The notes beneath the pieces were generated by a model. It saw only the letters and a program-made list of their open reading frames with translations, made no database searches and was not told the DNA's origin. From Orientallactaga sibirica (taxonomy: Eukaryota; Chordata; Mammalia; Rodentia; Dipodidae): 64,000 nt of DNA. The stretch spans positions 10,512,001 to 10,576,000 of the forward strand of contig JAEOAD010000031.1 of assembly GCA_036365145.1 (NCBI GenBank), given 5' to 3'. Position numbers and translations under genes: made by a program. This document shows positions 58,255 to 64,000 of the stretch, in pieces (position 1 is the first letter of the stretch; every line of letters begins with the position of its first letter).

Positions 58255-58388
58255 GCTGGGGAAGGTGGCACATACCTTTAATCCCAGGATTTGGGAGGCA
58301 GAGGTAGGAGGATCACAGTGAGCTCAAGGCCACCCTGAGACTACATAGTGAATTCCAGGTCAGCCTGGGCTAGAGTGAGACCCTACCT

Positions 58389-58430
<42 letters not shown>
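58255..58430 (+). mobile_element. B1-like SINE with 41-base poly(A)
   Basis: A full-length copy ends in 41 uninterrupted A residues (58390-58430), the longest pure A-run in the window. Confidence 0.95.
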
Positions 58431-58432
<2 letters not shown>

Positions 58433-58546
58433 CTCAGGAGGCAGAGGTAGGATCACCATGAGGCCACTTTGAGACTACATAGTGAATTCCAGGTCAGCCT
58501 AGACTAGAGTTAGACCCTACTTCAAAAAACAAAAACAAAAACAAAA
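58431..58546 (+). mobile_element. 5'-truncated B1-like SINE
   Basis: It starts at 'gactcaggaggcagagg', directly after the poly(A) of the previous copy, and ends in an A-rich tail. Confidence 0.9.
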
Positions 58547-58709
58547 AAACCACCCTCTGTGCCTGGCTCTGTTGGGCCAGTCACCTAACTCTGTGGGCTG
58601 GTGTGATCACTCATAAATGGCAAGACTCGAGTCCTTACAGGGTGTTGAGTCCCAGAAGATCACAGATAGAAGGTGCCTGTCATCCAATGAAGCAAAATCC
58701 TAAGAATTT

Positions 58710-58907
58710 AAAAAAAAAAATATTTTTATTTATTTGCAAGGAAAGAGGAGACAGAATGGGCACACCAGGACCTCTAGCCACTGTAAATGAACTCCAGACA
58801 CATATGCCACTTTGTGCATCCAGCTATACATGGGTACTGGGAAATCAAACACAGGTCATCAAGTTTTGCAGGCAAGTACCTTAACTGCTAAGCCATCTCT
58901 CCGACCT
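58710..58907 (-). mobile_element. B2-like SINE
   Basis: A reverse copy with almost no GA tract. The head is 'aagccatctctccgacc'. Confidence 0.92.
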
Positions 58908-58924
58908 CCTGCCTAAGTGTTATT

Positions 58925-59118
58925 TTTAAAATATATTTTATTTATTTATGAGAGAGAGAGAGTGAGAAAGAGAGTGAGTGGCCTCCAGCCATTGCAAATG
59001 AACTCCAGACGCATGTACCACCTTGTGCATCTGGTTTATGTGGGTCCTGGGGAATCAAACCAGAGTTCTTTGGCTTTGTAGGCAAATGCCTTAACCGCTA
59101 AGCCTTCTCTCCAGCCCT
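58925..59118 (-). mobile_element. B2-like SINE
   Basis: A reverse copy lacking the 'gggcacaccagg' stretch before 'gcctccagcc'. Confidence 0.92.
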
Positions 59119-60004
59119 TATTTTTATTTTTTTTAACTGAGATGAACCCGAAATCATAAGTACAGGCTTCTACCACAGAGCTCCTCTGGATGTGGTGAGA
59201 CTTACCCTTCCCCCGCTGGACTGCCATTGGGGAGGCTTCCTCAAGAATATCTGGCCCTGCTGGTGAAGGGGTAAAGGCTTGGGTCCCTGGCATGGTTCTA
59301 TTGCAGCTTCTCCTCAGCACCCAGCCTTGCAATGAAGGCATGGCATGTTGGGGGTTGGGGTGGGGGTGGGGCTCAGTCTTGAGCACAGCTCTAGAGCCTG
59401 GGTGGGTATGTGTCAGCTGCAACCTGTTCAGTGATGTGGGGCTAGAGGGATTGGTGGCTTAGTTTGTCCTGGCTGTCTGGAAAAGGTCTAGAAGTGACAA
59501 CCTGGGCTGATGGAGAACAAGATGTGGACTCTGAAGCAGTCTGCCATCTCCACAAAGGCCCAGAGAACAGAAGTGCCTGGAGTCAGTTCTGATCCAGGGC
59601 TCCGGTGTGACAAGTTGCTGCTGCCACTTGGTCTATATGCTCACAACATGCTGGGCCTGGGTATGGAGCTGCCACCTTTGTCATGTCATCTCTGATCCTC
59701 CCCCTAGATAGGGCCACAACCCTCCAAGATGGGCAGTGGTGTTATGGAATTTGGGGATATCTGTGAACCCCAACTTTGACATCCTTGTCCATTTTATCAA
59801 AGGAAATGGACTCTGAGAGTTAAATTATTTATTGTGAGATTTCTTTGGGGAAAATTGGTACCCAGGGAAAAGCAAGGACAATTACACATGAACACTTGTA
59901 GGGCAGGATCTGAGAGCCCATGTGGGAAGCTGAGTATGGGAGAGGAAGGACAATGTGAAAGGGATTTCCAGGGAAGTTGAACAAGGGCCAGAGCATGCAT
60001 GAGC

Positions 60005-60017
60005 GCACGCGCGCGCG

Positions 60018-60065
<48 letters not shown>

Positions 60066-60113
60066 TACAGCATGCGCACGCGCACACACACACACACACA
60101 CACACGCACACAC
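60005..60113 (+). repeat. Compound (CG)n(CA)n microsatellite
   Basis: It reads 'gcgcacgcgcgcgcgcgt', then about 20 CA units, a short 'gacatacagcatg' interruption, then 'cgcacgcgcacacac'. It is alternating purine-pyrimidine almost throughout. Confidence 0.95.
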
Positions 60114-62733
60114 CTATATGGGAAGTGGAACAGGAGCGTGTGGAGGCTCTCTCCTTCGTATTAGGAGAAAGGAAGCTAAGGGATCAGTTAGTACAGGTCC
60201 CATAGCTCAGAAGACAGTCAAGCGAAAAGGAAAGAATTCCTCTCCCAGTCCTACAGCCAGGATGGGGTGGGGGAGGGACTTACCAGACCAGGAGGCGTCT
60301 GAGGGTCAGGTGAGGAGAATTGAGCAGCCAAGATCCTGGCCCACCTGGCAAGCCTCTCATAGCTTACTGCGGTGGGCTTTTCTGTCAGCCTCCTCAAGGA
60401 AGTCTGTGAGTGAGCTTTTTGTTTTTGGACTCAAGGGGCTGGCTTAAGAGGGGCCACCATACCTAAGTATGTCAGATTGGGGAAGAATTAGGGGCACTTG
60501 TCACAGAGGGATGAGACAGAATCAGATTCTCAATTCTAGTTCTGTCATGGCAGGCCAGGTGACATCCCCTTGTCCTTTCTTTGGGCCTTACCTAGGTGTT
60601 TGTCCATGACTACCTTGCTCCTAGTTCTCCCTCAGTGACATAACAGGGCTGAAATTTGTCCCCAGCTTCTCTGGTTCAGTCTGTGTTGCCCCATTGCTCA
60701 CCCTGTGTCCTCTATAGCCTCCACACACAGAATGGGAGGCCTGGTCCTCGCCAGAGCCCCTCTCTGCATACCTGGCTGGCAGGGCAAGCAGCATGGGCTT
60801 AGAAGATCACATTTTCCATTGGACCCTAGGGACCTAGGCAAAGCTTGGGACTAACTGAAGTTGTCTAGGTCACCGGCCACTTCACAACTCAGAGGCTGAG
60901 GCTGAGGTGGACGGTTCAGGATGGCTCAAAGCAAGGTGTAACAGGGAGAGAGAGAACTGCAGGCTCAGGTCTCTGCGGGCTGTTCCGTGGAACCTCATCC
61001 CCTGCCCAGAAGTTGGTTTCTCTGGAAGTTGCCCAAAGGCTCCTGGAGAGAGATGAAGCTCAAACTTGTACAGACTTTTCAAATAGCTTTGTGTAGCAAT
61101 TAGCATATGAAAAGCTTGTGAGGGGGTGCCTCTGACTTGGATACCAAAGGAGCCCAGATGGTAGAGGGTGTAGGGGAAGAGGGGGAGCTGGCAGACAGCA
61201 TCATTCTGGGGCACAGAGCCCTTGCATGGCCCACATTCCTCAAATGTAGGGCGCCTGACCACTCCCTTCCCAGGACTTCTCAGAGGGCTCCAGGCACCTA
61301 TGGGTGGCAGAATGCAGCCAGGACTGATAGTTTCCAGGCACCATGATTTTAGGAATCTTACCTCCATAGGTCTGCAGGTCAGCTGTCTCAGTTCCCCTTC
61401 TGTAGTGGCTGCTAAGGTAACCACAGAACCACGTGCCATCTTCCTCTTCTGCAAGCTATTCCTGGGAAACTTTGTAGCTTCTAATCTCTCCTCCTTCTTA
61501 ATTTCCTAATTAATTCATTTGTTTCTTTTGTGGGAGAAGCCATACTAGCTTTCTTCAGTACAGGGCCCATATAAAGAACGATATTGCTGGCTGCTCCAGC
61601 TGACAGGCAGTTCTCAAGGTAAGAGACCCACTAACAGTGGCAGCCACTGTTGCACAGGTCAGGGTTGTGCTGTGATGTAGGCCTTGTGTGCAATGGTCTC
61701 CCCTCAGGAGCCGGTAAGACATCTAACACACGTGGAATTGCTGTCCAGGGTTCTTGGGGCCTACTTATGATTAGTGCCTCTGCTAACCCTCCTTGCCTCC
61801 CAGACAACAGCTCGTCTCTACAGTGCAGGCGACAGAGGCCATGGGAACCTGGAGGGCATCCAGGGCAATGGGTAGTGCAGATGGGCCAGGCCGGCTGCTC
61901 AGTGGAGGAGGGGTTGCCAGAACCCAGTGACAGCCAAGTGTGGAAGCGGGTAAAAAGAGACCAGTGTTCCAGTGTTTTCAGGGGAGGTGGTTATTGCCAG
62001 GGCTACAAAAGCCTCTGCTCAGAAATGTGCACTTCTAAGTTCATGGACAAAGGGGAGACCCTTGGCAGCCTGGCAGGATTTCTTTTCCTTCTTGAGGCTG
62101 GGATGCTGGGTAAGGAGCTAGAAGCAGAGTGGGAATTTCAGGAGGCATCCATGTCATCTGCATCACCGAGTGGCAGTCCCCCAAGGTCCACTGGAACAGA
62201 AGGGCCTTTCCACATTGGGTAGGTTGAGACACAACAGTAGAAAGCCAGGCTGGGGACCTGAGCCCAGGTTCTGCAAATAGGCCAGCCACACACTGGACAA
62301 TGCTGGACATCAGGCCTGGTGGAAACACCTCTGCCCTTGTGCAGCTCCCCAAAGAAAAGTCCACACAAAGTAAGACTTTTCTTCCTGAGTTTAGGCAAAG
62401 CTCCTTTGGGATAGGGTGGAGAGCTCACAGAGGGGGGCTGACATGAGAGTGTACAGCAGTGTGCACCGTCACTGAGGTGGTTCAGTGCCAGTCTGATTGG
62501 AATCTGTTTTCAGGGCAGATCCATCAGCTCCTTGGGGGCTTTGAGCCAGTCGGCTCGGCTCTGGCTCCAGGAGCCCACTGTTGGGGCTGGAAGTCTGCTC
62601 TGCTTGTAACTGCTCCCAATGGTATGGAAGTAAGTTTCCACTGGGGAGCAGACTCCAGACAGAGTGGGGAAGGTAAGCACACCTTTTATAAGGAGTAAAT
62701 AAATCACAGCAGGAATCATGAATTCAAAGAAAA

Positions 62734-62739
62734 TTTATT
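62734..62739 (-). terminator. Minus-strand poly(A) signal AATAAA
   Basis: The plus strand reads TTTATT within 'gaaaatttattttttg'. On the minus strand this is a canonical AATAAA, with cleavage expected about 62710-62725. An upstream copy lies at 62931-62936 and could serve as an alternative site. Confidence 0.55.
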
Positions 62740-63261
62740 TTTTGAAGGGACCAAGGGGGACTTTACATGAGTTTGAAGCCATAACTACAAAGTAAGATAA
62801 ATAAAATACAAAGCCAGTATGTTGTGGCAAGAGTCCAGCAAACACACTGAAAATCTTTACAGTTTTAAACTGCTTCACTTTATACATAATTACAAATTAA
62901 TATACAGCAACTTGGGTTTTAACCCTTCTTTTTATTTAATGAGGTTTAGCACAGAAATGTTCATACAGCATTTGGGGACAACCAATGAAAGCATAGGTAT
63001 AGGTGCTTACTGCATAGTGACACTGAGGCAAACCAGCTGGTGGCATCCCTTCACTCAGGCAGTGACCAAAGGAAGGGGACGGCTGGGATACAGGTTCTGT
63101 GCTTCCTGCAACAGGCCCTCTGTGAAGGGCTATGGCACAGTGGCTCCTGCCTGGTTTCTAGGGCAGGGGATTTGAAGTGAGGGCCGCTCACTTTTTAACT
63201 GGTAAGAGGGAGGATTTTGACAAATTAAACAAGCAAGTGAGAGAAAGGCCTCTGGTTGGCT

Positions 63262-63470
63262 TTCTTTCTTTCTTTTCTTTTCTTTCTATTTGCAAGCAGT
63301 GAGAGATAAAGAGAGACAAAGAGAATGAGTACACCAGGGCCTCCAGCCACTGCAAACAAACTCCAGAGGCATGCACCACTTTGTGCATCTGGCTCTTATG
63401 GGGAACTGAACCTGGGTAGTTAGGCTTTGCAGGCAAGTGCCTTCAATGCTGAGCCATCTCCTTTTTTTCC
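63262..63470 (-). mobile_element. B2-like SINE inside the probable AKAP13 3'UTR
   Basis: It has a TTTC-rich start (63262-63288) and the head 'ctgagccatctcctttttt'. It is oriented head-first on the minus strand, the same sense as the proposed transcript. Confidence 0.9.
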
Positions 63471-64000
63471 TCCTCTTTTCTGGTGGCATTAGAATACTTT
63501 TAATTTCAAACCTGGCCAGCAGGCAGCAGACTCCAAAGCCCAGGTTGGCTAGGAGTGTTATACTACTGAATAAAAGTGAGGAACCAAGTCCAAGCACACT
63601 GTGCCCGTCTCAGGACAGCAGCAGGGTCACTGCATCACCAAAGGAGCCCATGTTCTAAAGCACTCACACACGGAGACTGGATACCCTTCTGAAGTATGGT
63701 CACCCTGGAGTCACCCTCTCTATCTGGCTATGGCAACCCACTCTTCAGGACTGTCCTCTGAACACAAATGGCCGCCCATCCTCAGAGTCAACTTCAGCTC
63801 CAAGGAAAATACCAAAAACCTTGGGAAGAAAGAACTGGTGAACAGGGGCCTCAGGGATGGAAGGAGGAAATATCAAATACTCCTATGAAGAGTCACTTCT
63901 GGGTCAAGCTCTGCGCTATGGCTCACAATTCTGGTCTTTACACAAGCCTCTGCACACTAACCCTCCCCTCCCCCCAGCAAACAACCAACCAAACACCAAG

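Larger units (their letters stand above)
53451..62711. other. Intergenic region between KLHL25 and the convergent gene
   Basis: About 9.3 kb. Repeats are listed separately. The stretches 53.45-54.53, 54.65-55.99, 56.89-57.37, 57.86-58.25, 59.12-59.99 and 60.11-62.71 kb show no gene or repeat that I recognise. Long frames there, such as 61650-62222 (+), have no family resemblance. Confidence 0.6.
62712..64000 (-). other. AKAP13: Probable 3'UTR end of the convergent gene AKAP13 (partial)
   Basis: Read on the minus strand, AT-rich sequence runs toward AATAAA (62739-62734). A second AATAAA (62936-62931) lies upstream of it. The last 1.3 kb of the window otherwise lacks open coding sequence and has the composition of a mammalian 3'UTR. 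In mammals, as I know the map, AKAP13 lies tail-to-tail with KLHL25 about 10 kb away, which matches the distance here. AKAP13 is a PKA anchoring protein and RhoA exchange factor. No AKAP13 coding exon is within the window, so the identity rests on synteny and orientation. A B2-like SINE at 63262-63470 sits inside the proposed UTR. Confidence 0.55.

Noticed and set aside
60882..61454. 190-codon minus-strand frame between the two genes
   Set aside because: I see no family resemblance and no exon signals. A lineage-specific gene cannot be excluded, but nothing supports it.
61650..62222. 190-codon plus-strand frame near the convergent gene end
   Set aside because: Composition is typical of chance frames in GC-moderate DNA, with no domain and no promoter or poly(A) context.

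Overview
The window is mammalian nuclear DNA. Its interspersed repeats point to a rodent, most likely a jerboa-type (dipodoid) species. It is full of 7SL-derived B1-like SINEs, which read 'gccgggcgtggtggc...tagtgaattccaggtcagcctg', and of tRNA-derived B2-like SINEs. The B2-like copies have an A box near 'tggcttagtgg', a B box 'ggttcgattcc', a (CT)n stretch and a (AAAT)n tail. Both differ from the mouse and rat consensus as I remember them. B3-, B4- and ID-like SINEs, rodent-type L1 3' ends and a much older MLT1-type LTR are also present. The species call is inference from repeat style.

One gene is certain: KLHL25 (also called ENC2), a BTB-BACK-Kelch adaptor for CUL3 ubiquitin ligases, on the + strand. 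The 589-codon reading frame lies in a single exon at 44161-45930. Around it the sequence supports a three-exon, roughly 34.6 kb gene. A CpG-island promoter and a non-coding first exon lie near 18.7-19.06 kb (donor at 19065). Intron 1 is about 25 kb. The coding exon runs 44150-45954. A 6.1 kb intron follows inside the 3' untranslated region. The last exon is entirely non-coding (52049 to about 53450) and has an AATAAA signal at 53429-53434. The outer exon borders are predictions from splice and poly(A) signals.

Region by region: 1-18.6 kb is intergenic, with nested SINEs, an old L1/MLT1 composite (2.5-3.7 kb) and a decayed antisense L1 (12.0-15.2 kb). The CpG island is at 18.65-19.4 kb. Intron 1 (19.1-44.1 kb) carries an L1 3' end (28.0-29.7 kb), a long polypyrimidine microsatellite (36.3-36.6 kb), a palindromic SINE pair (38.5-38.9 kb) and a 33-bp minisatellite (40.7-41.2 kb). 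The coding exon, the 3'UTR intron and the terminal exon follow, up to 53.45 kb. From 53.5 to 62.7 kb is intergenic. From about 62.7 kb to the right edge, AT-rich sequence with a minus-strand AATAAA looks like the 3' end of a convergent gene. By known mammalian synteny (AKAP13 lies tail-to-tail with KLHL25) this is probably the AKAP13 3'UTR. That identity is inferred, because no AKAP13 coding exon is in the window.

I saw no bacterial-type systems, CRISPR arrays, rRNA genes or intact tRNA genes. Most other open frames lie in repeats, GC-rich sequence or antisense to KLHL25, and I do not regard them as genes. No previously undescribed system was found. The items most worth a second look are the 3'UTR intron with its closely placed stop codon, the possible short poly(A) isoform, the minisatellite and the inverted SINE pair.
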